Positions 26,326 through 33,517 of a DNA stretch of 64,000 nucleotides are shown in pieces. A program made the translations under genes and the position numbers. This DNA is from Plantactinospora endophytica (GTDB lineage Bacteria > Actinomycetota > Actinomycetes > Mycobacteriales > Micromonosporaceae), in assembly GCF_016862915.1 (NCBI RefSeq), contig NZ_BONW01000003.1, forward strand, positions 1 through 64,000, written 5' to 3'. Below the pieces are notes generated by a model. It had not been told where the DNA came from and ran no database searches. It was given only the letters and a program-made list of their open reading frames with translations. Position 1 is the first letter of the stretch. Each line of letters begins with the position of its first letter.

Positions 26326-28678
26326 CCCGCCGGCCGGCCGTTACGCGCTGCTCGTCGCCGTCGGCGAGTACGACGACCCGTCGCTGGACCAACTCCGGGC
26401 CCCGGAGCAGGACGTGGATCGGCTGGCGGCGGTGCTGGAGGACCCCTCGGTGGGCAACTTCACCGTCCGTACCCTCCAGGACGCACCCGACCACGAGGTG
26501 CGCCGGGAGATCGAGGACCTGCTCACCGACCGGGTCAACGACGACCTGGTGCTGCTCTACTTCTCCTGCCACGGCATCGTCGACCCGTTCCACCGGCTCT
26601 ACTTCGCGGCGGCCAACACCGTCCGGACCAGGCCGGCCAGCACCGCCATCTCCCGCTCCTTCGTCAACGAGCAACTGGAGGCGTGCCGGGCCGCCGCCAA
26701 GGTCCTGGTACTGGACTGCTGCTTCGCGGGCGCGTTCGCCGAGGGCTTCAAGGGAGCGCCGCAGGGTGCGCTGGACGGCCAGGTCGGTCGGGGGTACGTG
26801 GTGATCAGCGCCTGCGACAGCTACGAGTACGCCTTCGAGTCCGACGGCCTGGTCGAGTCCGCCCCGCGCGGCTCGATCTTCACCGACGTACTGCTGGAAG
26901 GGCTGGCCACCGGCGGTGCCGACCTGGACGGCGACGGGCGGGTCGGGGTCGACGAGCTGTTCCGGTACGTGCACGACGGGGTGGTCCGTCGCCGGCCGGA
27001 CCAGAAGCCGAAGTGGAGCGCGTACAACGCCGAGCCGCACATCTACCTGGCCACCGTCCCGCCGACGGCCACTCCGGCCGGCGATGCCGGGGAGGGTCCG
27101 GGCAGGGCGGTCACGGCGGCGACCGGCGCCGTAGTACCCCGGCCCACCAACTACAACCGGCACCAGGCGATCGTGGCGCGCGGTTTCCGGGCCGGCGCCG
27201 ACCTGGTCCGGCGTACCTTCGGGCCGCTCGGCCGGCGGGTGCTGGTCGAGGACGCCTCCGGCGCGTACCACGAGTTGGCCGACGCGGCGAGCGTGGTCCG
27301 GCTGTTCACCGCGTACGACACCCGGGACGCGATCGGCGCCAGCTACGTCCGGGAACTGGTCGAGGGGGTACGGCACCGGGTCGGCGACGGCGCGACCACC
27401 ACCGTGGTACTCGCCCAGGCCATGCTGGACGGTGCCTCGGCGGCGCTGCGGGCCGGCGCCAACCCGGTGGCGCTGTGCCGGGGCATTGAGTCGGCCGCCC
27501 TGGCGGTCCTCGCCGAGCTGGGCGACCTGGCGGTGCCGGTGGAGACGAAGGAACAGCTCAAGATGGTCTCCACGATCGCCTCCGGCGACGAGGTGATCGG
27601 CGACCTGCTGGCCACCGCGATGGAACGGGTCGGCAAGGACGGCGTGGTGATCGTCGAGGAGAGCAACCTCTTCGGGCTCGAACTCGAACTCACCCGGGGT
27701 ACGCGGGTGCCGGCCGGACACGTCTCGCCGTACTTCGTGACCGATCCGGAGGAGGCCGAGGCGGTACTCGACGAACCGTCGATCCTCATCGTCGACCAGC
27801 GGCTCTCCGCCGTACCGGAGTTGCAGCCGCTGCTGGACGAGGTCGGCCGGTCCGGTCGGCCGCTGGCGGTCTTCGCCCGGGACGTCCGGGACGCCGCCCT
27901 GACCGCGCTGATCGTGGGCAAGATGCGGCACACCCTCAACTCGGTGGCGGTTCGGTTGCCCTGGCCGGACGAGGAACGCTGCACCGTGATGGCGGACCTG
28001 GCACTGCTCACCGGGGCGCAGGTGGTCGGCGACGCCGACGGCGGGCTGGCCGCCGCCACCGCCCGGGTGCTGGGCGGCGCCCGCAAGGTGATCACCACCC
28101 GCCGGGACACCACAGTGGTGGACGGGGCCGGCGACCCGGACCTCGCCCGGCGCCGGGTGCAGGGGCTGCGGGCCGAACTGGACCGGCAGGCGGCCGGACG
28201 CGACCGGGAACTGCTGCGGGAACGGCTGGCCCGGCTCGGTGGCGGTGTGGCGGTGATCCGGGTGGGCGAGTCGACCGAGGGGCAGCTCAAGAAGCGCAAG
28301 CGGCAGATCGACGACGCGGTACGCAACGCGAAGGCGGCCGTCGAGTGGGGACTGGTGCCGGGCGGCGGTGCGGCGCTGCTCACCGTCGCTGCCCGGATCG
28401 GCGCCCGGCTGCCGCCCGGTGGCGACGAGGCGCTCGGGTACGCGGTGGTGGTCGACGCGCTGGTCTCGCCGTACGAGGAGTTGATGCGCAACGCGGGGCG
28501 GAATCCGCTGGCCGGCCCGGCCGACCTGTACCGCCGTGGACCCGAGGTCACCTTCGACGTGGTCGCCGGGACGTACGTCACCGCGCTGGACGCCGGCATC
28601 GTCGACGCCGCCGCGACGCTGCGCCAGGCGGTGACCGCCGCGGCCGGGGTGGTGACCAGGTACCTGATGATCGGCTGA
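26315..28678 (+). CDS. Caspase-like protease fused to a GroEL-type chaperonin
   Basis: 787 residues. Residues 8-250 are a caspase (C14) fold: strand YALLVAVGEYD, catalytic His86 in YFSCHGIVD, Cys136 in VLDCCFAGAF, and an EF-hand calcium loop DLDGDGRVGVDE at 203-214. A Pro/Ala/Gly linker (250-278) leads to a chaperonin of about 510 residues (280-787) that aligns along the whole of GroEL. LGPKGR appears as FGPLGRR (302-308), GDGTTT as GDGATTT, and VAGGGVAL as VPGGGAAL. The ATPase aspartates (GroEL D52, D87, D398) are D323, D358 and D667. The GGM tail is absent. The GTG start overlaps the EACC1 gene. Probable job: a protease whose activity is gated by chaperonin-style ATP cycling; this is inference. 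Confidence 0.85.
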   Translation: MRINPPAGRYALLVAVGEYDDPSLDQLRAPEQDVDRLAAVLEDPSVGNFTVRTLQDAPDHEVRREIEDLLTDRVNDDLVLLYFSCHGIVDPFHRLYFAAANTVRTRPASTAISRSFVNEQLEACRAAAKVLVLDCCFAGAFAEGFKGAPQGALDGQVGRGYVVISACDSYEYAFESDGLVESAPRGSIFTDVLLEGLATGGADLDGDGRVGVDELFRYVHDGVVRRRPDQKPKWSAYNAEPHIYLATVPPTATPAGDAGEGPGRAVTAATGAVVPRPTNYNRHQAIVARGFRAGADLVRRTFGPLGRRVLVEDASGAYHELADAASVVRLFTAYDTRDAIGASYVRELVEGVRHRVGDGATTTVVLAQAMLDGASAALRAGANPVALCRGIESAALAVLAELGDLAVPVETKEQLKMVSTIASGDEVIGDLLATAMERVGKDGVVIVEESNLFGLELELTRGTRVPAGHVSPYFVTDPEEAEAVLDEPSILIVDQRLSAVPELQPLLDEVGRSGRPLAVFARDVRDAALTALIVGKMRHTLNSVAVRLPWPDEERCTVMADLALLTGAQVVGDADGGLAAATARVLGGARKVITTRRDTTVVDGAGDPDLARRRVQGLRAELDRQAAGRDRELLRERLARLGGGVAVIRVGESTEGQLKKRKRQIDDAVRNAKAAVEWGLVPGGGAALLTVAARIGARLPPGGDEALGYAVVVDALVSPYEELMRNAGRNPLAGPADLYRRGPEVTFDVVAGTYVTALDAGIVDAAATLRQAVTAAAGVVTRYLMIG

Positions 28679-28726
28679 CCGCCCACTGCCGGGTCGACAG
28701 GGCGAGGCGGGCGGGGATTGGCGGGT

Positions 28727-28756
28727 GGCCGGTGCCGGGCAAGCCCGGCACCGGCC
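28727..28756. terminator. Bidirectional hairpin ending the caspase-chaperonin gene
   Basis: A perfect 13-bp stem (28727-28739 with 28744-28756) closed by CAAG. It lies 49 bases after the caspase-chaperonin stop and 14 before the stop of the convergent roadblock gene. It isolates the two-gene cassette from the right side. Confidence 0.8.
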
Positions 28757-28769
28757 CCAGCCCATGCTG

Positions 28770-29309
28770 CTACGTGGTGCCGCCGACGTGCAGCAGGTCA
28801 GCGAGCCGTTCCGCGACCGGTCCCGCCTCCAGGTGCAGCCACGACACGTTCAACCGGTCGTCGCCGAGTACGGCGAGCAGTACCTCGTCGCTCACTCCGT
28901 ACACCGTGAAGTAGCCCTGGTGGCTGTGGACCGTCAGTTCGCGCAGTGGCCCCTGTTGGAGGGTCAGGCCGCACTGCCGCCCGAGCCCGAAGGTGGTCGC
29001 CGCGAGCGCGGCGAGGTCGAGCGGTTCCGGCCCGGCGGTGAGATCGTGTCCGAGCAGCCGCCCGTCGATGCCCGCCAGCACCGTCCCGCGTACGCCCGGC
29101 ACCCGGTCGCGGAGCACGCCCAACTCGGCGTGTACGGCCGACTGCCCGGGGCGGTGCCGGCCACCGCCTCCGGCGACCGGAACCGGCTGGTCGAGGAGTT
29201 CTTCCGGCACCGCCTCGTCGCCCCCGCTCTCCAGCCGGGCGCCCGGGTGACGCCGGGGCAGCGGGGTGTCGAACCCGCTTCTGGCGTCCTGGAACTCGGT
29301 CACCGTCAT
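28770..29309 (-). CDS. Roadblock/LC7-domain protein
   Basis: A 179-residue cytoplasmic protein. A Gly/Pro-rich N-terminus (to about 60) is followed by a roadblock/LC7 fold (about 63-175): VLRDRVPGVRGTVLAGIDGRLLGHD, then a helix LAALAATTFGLG, and the strand pair LTVHSHQGYFTVYGV and VLLAVLGDDRLNVSWLHLEA. In actinomycetes these regulate small GTPases or form conservon-like units, but no GTPase or sensor kinase gene adjoins. The ATG at 29307-29309 follows GAGGAG. It is an orphan. Confidence 0.8.
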   Translation of the reverse strand: MTVTEFQDARSGFDTPLPRRHPGARLESGGDEAVPEELLDQPVPVAGGGGRHRPGQSAVHAELGVLRDRVPGVRGTVLAGIDGRLLGHDLTAGPEPLDLAALAATTFGLGRQCGLTLQQGPLRELTVHSHQGYFTVYGVSDEVLLAVLGDDRLNVSWLHLEAGPVAERLADLLHVGGTT

Positions 29310-29914
29310 CACCGCTCCTCTACCTGGCGCGCGTGGCGTGGGGTGGATGCGAGGTCAGCCTGGGGGCAGGCCGGAGCAGCAGGGCGGAACGATTCCGTGC
29401 CCGCGCGGAAACTCAGCAGCCGGATCAGGTGGTGGTTCGCCACTGACAGCGCCTCCATTCTTGGTGTGAACGTCACTGCCCGTAGTGCCGTCAACGCAAG
29501 GCGGCGGGTTGGGGCGGCGGCCGGTCTGACGCGCGAGTTGCTCTTGCGGAAGGTTCGCATGCCGGGGTGCAAGTTGCATCTCGCGAGACAGGTATTTGTC
29601 TGTGCAGCTAACTTACTGTTGACCCGTCCGCGATGGAACAGGGCGATACGACCGATGTTACGCGGCATGGGGGGTGGTTCTACGCATCACGTCACTGCGC
29701 ACAGTAACCAAAACGGAGTGTGATTGCACGTGGCGTCTGCAAACCGCAAATGCACGTGCGCTTCCCAGGTCACCGCAGGGTGCGAGTGGACGGCATCGAG
29801 GGGCTGTGTCAGAGTGCAAGGCGAGACATTCACGAACACAACTTTTTGATGCGCTGACACGGGGAGAAGCGCGGTGTTGCCCAGCACGGTCCGACGTGGA
29901 ACGGGTGAGCGACG
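29310..29914. other. Long gene-free, less GC-rich stretch
   Basis: About 605 bases with no supported gene; short open frames on both strands lack start signals and codon bias. The stretch is visibly richer in A/T than its neighbours, especially 29560-29860. It contains two copies of TGCACGTG (29725-29732 and 29751-29758), each holding the palindrome CACGTG, and a TTGACC at 29619-29624 that could be a -35 element. It should hold the promoter of the roadblock gene and perhaps an untranslated RNA. Confidence 0.4.
29725..29758. repeat. Paired TGCACGTG motif
   Basis: Two exact copies of TGCACGTG, 26 bases apart start to start, in the less GC-rich intergenic stretch. CACGTG is palindromic, so each could bind a dimeric factor. 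No regulator in the window is known to read it. Confidence 0.35.
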
Positions 29915-30451
29915 TTGATACCGCTCGGAGCGGGGTCGCTACTCGAATACCGGGTGACCGACGCGATGTGGGTCTGCGCGGGGGTCGTACGCGTGGCCCG
30001 GTTCTTCTTCGCCCTGACCGACCCCGATCCGCCGCCGCGCTGGCACTGGCAGGCCAACACCCGGGACAACGGCCTGGTCGGGGTGACCGACGGGGCGCTG
30101 CTGGTGCGTACCGGCTGCCGCAGCGGGTGGGTCGACCTGACCGTCGAGCTGCGTGTCGAACGACCGGCGGCGGCGACCTCCGGTTGGGACGAGGTGGTCG
30201 AGGTCTCCTACCGTTCCGCCGTCGGCCAGTCGCACGTCCGGTCGGCCCGAGGTGGTGGCACCGACTTCCCCCGGATCAGCTTCCGGGGACCGGGCAACTA
30301 CCGGATTCGGGTGCACGCCCGGGGTAGGCACGGCCCGGCCGGCCGGACCCTCGCCGGCCGGACCGTCGACGACCGGGCGGAGGAGTACCTGTGCCAGGTC
30401 TGGCCGGCACCGGCCGGCCGTACCGAGATCCTCCGGCGCGCCGAGGGCTGA
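29915..30451 (+). CDS. Conserved hypothetical protein
   Basis: About 178 residues from TTG 29915, or 165 from the GTG at 29954; the start is uncertain because neither has a clear ribosome binding site. Codon use is strongly gene-like from 29954 on. The sequence (VRVARFFFALTDP, ...DNGLVGVTDGALLVRTG, GWVDLTVELRVERP, ISFRGPGNYRIRVHARGR) is mostly short beta strands, and the C-terminal EEYLCQVWPAP element looks like the end of a beta-sandwich domain. No family that I can name, no signal peptide, no membrane helix. The next gene is a MazG-like protein 192 bases on. Confidence 0.6.
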   Translation: MIPLGAGSLLEYRVTDAMWVCAGVVRVARFFFALTDPDPPPRWHWQANTRDNGLVGVTDGALLVRTGCRSGWVDLTVELRVERPAAATSGWDEVVEVSYRSAVGQSHVRSARGGGTDFPRISFRGPGNYRIRVHARGRHGPAGRTLAGRTVDDRAEEYLCQVWPAPAGRTEILRRAEG

Positions 30452-30470
30452 CCGTCCCGTTCCGACGCAT

Positions 30471-30563
30471 CGACGTCCGGTCCCGACGGTTGACGTGGAG
30501 TCCCGGTCCCGCCGCTCCGCGTCCCGTCCCGGCGCCTCGGCGTCCGGTCCCGCCGGTTGACGT
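30471..30563. repeat. Imperfect 26-bp direct repeat
   Basis: The segment CGACGTCCGGTCCCGACGGT plus TGACGT (30471-30496) returns at 30538-30563 with two mismatches, 67 bases apart. The sequence between also repeats GTCCCG/TCCCGTCC. It lies between the hypothetical gene and the MazG gene and is probably non-coding. Confidence 0.45.
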
Positions 30564-30631
30564 CCCGTCCCGCTCCGGCGGCCGAGCAGCGGGTCGGCGT
30601 GCGGCTCGGTTCGCCGGCCGGTCCGCCCGGA

Positions 30632-30646
30632 TACCGTGGGGCGGTG
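30632..30646 (+). promoter_or_regulatory. -10 box and leaderless start of the MazG-like gene
   Basis: TACCGT at 30632-30637, six bases before the GTG at 30644; no ribosome binding site. Confidence 0.5.
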
Positions 30647-30982
30647 ACTGATCCCACCTGGACGGCCGTCCGCGCCGCCCGTGCCTGGCTGGACCGGGCG
30701 AACGGCACCGACCCGGCCGAGCTGACCTGCCGGATTCTCAAGGTCACCGAGGAGGCCGGCGAGGCGGCCGGGGCGTGGATCGGGCTGGTCGGCCAGAATC
30801 CCCGCAAGGGCGTCACGCACAGCCTCGGCGACGTGGCCGACGAACTGGCCGATGTGGCGCTGACCGCCCTGGTCGCGATCGAGAGCCTGGATCTCGACGC
30901 CCGTCAGGTGCTGGACGACCGAGCCGCCCGGGTGCACGCCAGGCTCCGGGAGACCCTGCCGGCGACCGAAGTCCGGTCCTGA
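30644..30982 (+). CDS. MazG-like NTP pyrophosphohydrolase
   Basis: A 112-residue all-alpha protein. The metal-binding signature is visible as KVTEEAGEAAGAW (E-E-x-x-E) around 31-43 and DELADVALTAL (E-x-x-D) around 67-77, the pattern of MazG/iMazG all-alpha pyrophosphatases that hydrolyse (d)NTPs or damaged nucleotides to monophosphates. Single-domain size fits the MazG-like family rather than full MazG. The start is a leaderless GTG; the frame further upstream is Pro-rich and not coding-like. Confidence 0.8.
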   Translation: MTDPTWTAVRAARAWLDRANGTDPAELTCRILKVTEEAGEAAGAWIGLVGQNPRKGVTHSLGDVADELADVALTALVAIESLDLDARQVLDDRAARVHARLRETLPATEVRS

Positions 30983-31657
30983 ACCGGCAGCCGGTTTCGG
31001 AACAGCCGGACGGATTGTCCGACAGCGGGACCGGGAACGACGACATGCTTCGCTGGTCGGTCCGCCGCGCGACCCGACGCTGGCGGGCCGCCCTCCGCCG
31101 GCGTGGCGGTGGACTGGTGGAGGGTCGGCCATCGGCGGCACGTCGCCCGGTGGCCGACCCCGCCGAGGCCCCGGGGCGGGTGCCCGCAGCACGGCCGTCA
31201 CCTTCCCCCGTAGATGACGGCCGGCCCAGCCCGCCCCGGAGCCAACCCTCTCGAAGGGGGCGGCGCGCCGCCCGCACGCGGCGGATCGCCGGCTGACCCG
31301 AATCTCCACCGGCCCGGCTCGATGTCGCGGCGCTGTACCACCACTCCCATGCCGAGACCGCACGATTGTGGATCGCCGCCGAGGATTCGTGTTCGTACCC
31401 TGCCGTCCCGTTCCGCATGTACCCTGCGGTCCCGTTCCGCGTGCGCCATGCCGTCCCGTTCCGCAGCGTCCGGTCGGAGATAGGTGCCCCGGGCATCGAT
31501 GCGCCCCTGCACACCGTGCCGTTCGGGTCACGCATCGTGTCATAACAGATCGTCAACGGTCGCCGGGAGCGTTGCCGGAGGGCGTACGGTCACCAGGAGG
31601 TCAAGGTTTGGTTATTGAGGATATCCAGCAGGTCCGTCCGTGCTATACCGTGACCGA
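30983..31657. other. Gene-free stretch with tandem repeats
   Basis: About 675 bases with no convincing gene. The first third is basic-residue-rich in every frame and lacks a start signal. It holds a 24-bp tandem repeat (31395-31466). The end (31540-31657) is less GC-rich and contains CTATACCG eight bases before the next start, a possible promoter. Confidence 0.4.
31395..31466. repeat. 24-bp tandem repeat, three copies
   Basis: Three head-to-tail copies of a 24-bp unit sharing TGCCGTCCCGTTCCGC (31401-31416, 31425-31440 with one change, 31449-31464). Because the period is a multiple of three, any frame through it encodes an eight-residue repeat; on the minus strand this reads RNGTAGYx. I treat it as non-coding. 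Confidence 0.7.
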
Positions 31658-31876
31658 GTGAGAGTCGAGCGGCACTGGTGGAACGGCGATCGGGGTCCGC
31701 GCTCACGGCGCGACGTCTACATTCGTACGGATGGGCAGCGATGGGAAGTCGAGGCCCAGGTTGGTGGCGCCCAAGGGCGCTCGAAGGTGCAGCAGTGCCC
31801 GGGTGAGGCGTCCGCGCGCATTCTGGCGGACGCCTGGCTGGGCGGACGTCCGGGGTGGCGCGAGATGGTGCTCTGA
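31658..31876 (+). CDS. Small hypothetical protein
   Basis: 72 residues: charged and aromatic (RVERHWWNGDRG...RRDVYIRTDGQRWEVEAQVGG), then GRSKVQQCPGEASARILADAWLGG. The two parts look like a beta hairpin and a helix, reminiscent of small actinobacterial proteins encoded near regulators, but I cannot name the family. The GTG at 31658 has no ribosome binding site and TATACC lies eight bases upstream, so it may be leaderless. The composition and the clean stop support a real gene. Confidence 0.6.
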   Translation: MRVERHWWNGDRGPRSRRDVYIRTDGQRWEVEAQVGGAQGRSKVQQCPGEASARILADAWLGGRPGWREMVL

Positions 31877-32122
31877 GCCGACCGCTGTCCGGCGCGGTCG
31901 CACGGAGCCGTCTCGCCGCTCGCTACGTCGAGCTTCCTGAGATGGTGTCGAACCGAGGGTGATTCCGGCCCTCGGGTCGGTCTCGTGCGCCCGGCCGGGC
32001 GGCGGAAGGGCCCCGTTACCGGAACCCGTCCCGGTGGCCAAGGCACTTTCCGCGATCTGCCAAAGGAATTGTGTGCTGTTACGTCACCCGGTTGCGTCAA
32101 GTTACCATTTAGACACTCATGG

Positions 32123-32146
32123 TGATCAATGTCTTGATGTCGATCA
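32123..32146. promoter_or_regulatory. Nested inverted repeat upstream of the TGT-like gene
   Basis: TGATC...GATCA (outer arms 32123-32127 and 32142-32146) encloses ATCAA-TGTC-TTGAT (32125-32138). The surrounding 32040-32160 is less GC-rich than the genes around it and should hold the promoter. A role as operator is inferred from symmetry only. Confidence 0.35.
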
Positions 32147-32161
32147 GCGGGGTGAGGGTTC

Positions 32162-33334
32162 GTGGCGCGGGACCTTGACGGGCGATCGGGTGGATTCGGG
32201 CGGCGGTTCGGGGATCTCGACCGCAGCCTGCTGCTGCACTGCCGGACCAGCCAGGTCACCCAGGCGGCCGAGACGGCCGGCCGGGCCGGTGGCGGCCTGG
32301 TCGTCACCGCCGACCGGGGCAACCTGCGCGGCTGCCTGGGCCGGGCCCGGCACCTGCGGGAGGTGGACCACTACCGGCGTCCGGTGCTGCTCGACGCGGC
32401 CCGGTACGTCGGCGACGCCCGGCTGCCCGCCGCCGCCCCGTTCGACCAGCGGTGGATCGACTGCCAGCGGGATCTCGGGCTGCCGGTACTGACCGACTCC
32501 GGCTACCTGGCCCGGGACGACACCGCCGGACTGGCCGGGATCCTCGAACGGGCCGCCCGACTCGGCGACGCCATCGCGCTGCTGCCGATGCACCCGTCCT
32601 GGCTCGCCGACCGGATCGCCCGACAGACCCTGATCCGGTACGTCGCGGCGGTCGGCGTACCGGTCGCGGTTGTGGTCGAGGAGTCGGCCAACCCCTTCAC
32701 CCCGGCCAGTACGGTGCCCGGGCTGCTCCAGCTTCTCGGCTGCGGGGTACCGGTGCTGGTTCTCCGGGCCGACCTGCCGGCGCTCGGGATGCTCTGCTCC
32801 GGGGCGACCGCCGTGGCGATCGGTACCGAGCCCGCACTACGCCGTCTCGACCCCCGCCGACCCGCCCGGTACCGGCCGCCGACCGGGGTACCCCGCCCGT
32901 CGGTGCTGGTGCGGCAGTGCCTGTCGTACGCGCCGCTGGCGGAGATCGAGACGACCATGCGCCGGTACCCGGACAACGGCATGTGGGACTGCGGCTGCGC
33001 CACCTGTGCGGGACGGGGCCTGGGCTGGCTGGTGGACCGGCCGGACGGCGAGCGGGGCAGGACGGCGTTCCGGCACTCCGTCGACGTCCTGCTCGACCTG
33101 CGCGCCGAGCTGACCGGGCCGTCCGTGCAGCTCAACGAGTGGAGCTGGCGGGCCCGCTGCGCCGCCGCCGCGTCCCGGCGGCGCGAGGTGGGCTGGGATC
33201 TGCTGCCCATGTTGGACCACTGGCAGGAGGCGATCGCGCCGCCGACCACGTCCCGGATGCCCGCCCCGACCTCCCGCCGGGCCGGCGGGTCGAGCCGGTT
33301 CTCCCGGGCGACCACCCCCCGATCGGCGGCCTGA
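32162..33334 (+). CDS. tRNA-guanine transglycosylase-like TIM-barrel protein
   Basis: A 390-residue cytoplasmic protein. Alternating strands and helices (RPVLLDAARYVG, LPVLTDSGYLA, AIALLPMHPSW, VPVAVVVEES, VPVLVLRADLP) suggest a TIM barrel. Two features recall tRNA-guanine transglycosylases: TDSG at 111-114, the position of the DSGG active-site block, and a zinc-site pattern C277-x-C279-x2-C282-x22-H305. The rest is far from housekeeping enzymes. DpdA-type relatives insert deazaguanine into DNA, but no preQ0 or dpd gene is nearby. The C-terminal 40 residues are Arg/Ser/Pro-rich and disordered. GTG start at 32162, weakly supported. Confidence 0.5.
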   Translation: MARDLDGRSGGFGRRFGDLDRSLLLHCRTSQVTQAAETAGRAGGGLVVTADRGNLRGCLGRARHLREVDHYRRPVLLDAARYVGDARLPAAAPFDQRWIDCQRDLGLPVLTDSGYLARDDTAGLAGILERAARLGDAIALLPMHPSWLADRIARQTLIRYVAAVGVPVAVVVEESANPFTPASTVPGLLQLLGCGVPVLVLRADLPALGMLCSGATAVAIGTEPALRRLDPRRPARYRPPTGVPRPSVLVRQCLSYAPLAEIETTMRRYPDNGMWDCGCATCAGRGLGWLVDRPDGERGRTAFRHSVDVLLDLRAELTGPSVQLNEWSWRARCAAAASRRREVGWDLLPMLDHWQEAIAPPTTSRMPAPTSRRAGGSSRFSRATTPRSAA

Positions 33335-33417
33335 CCAGGGCAGATGGGCACTCCCGCCGCTCGCCCGGTTCATGCCGGCGCTGACGGTCCGACTCTTCCG
33401 CTCCGCCCACCCGAAAC

Positions 33418-33517
33418 CAGGCCAGCGCCGGGTGCGCCGCTCGCCCGGAATCAGGCCAGCGCCGGGTGCGCCGCTCGCCCGGAATCAGGTCCGGGTCGGG
33501 TGCGCCGTTCGCCGAGT
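33418..33517. repeat. 34-bp tandem repeat between convergent genes
   Basis: Two exact copies of a 34-bp unit beginning CAGGCCAGCGCCGGGTGCGC (33418-33451 and 33452-33485) and a third, diverged copy to about 33517, where the CHAT gene ends. The third shares GGTGCGCCG and TCGCC. There are no spacers, so it is not a CRISPR array. Confidence 0.8.

Noticed and set aside
29619-29645. TTGACC as a -35 element of a sigma-70 promoter
   Set aside because: No acceptable TANNNT box lies 16-19 bases downstream.
29687-29887. A 66-residue minus-strand open frame in the AT-richer gap
   Set aside because: No ribosome binding site and no third-position G/C bias, unlike every accepted gene.
31198-31556. Minus-strand open frames with octapeptide repeats (RNGTAGYx, AERDG-like)
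   Set aside because: They arise from the 24-bp repeat in several frames at once, lack start signals, and their other residues have a random Arg/Ser/Pro-rich composition.
33418-33517. Repeat array resembling a CRISPR locus
   Set aside because: Units are directly adjacent with no spacers, only two are exact, and no cas gene is present.
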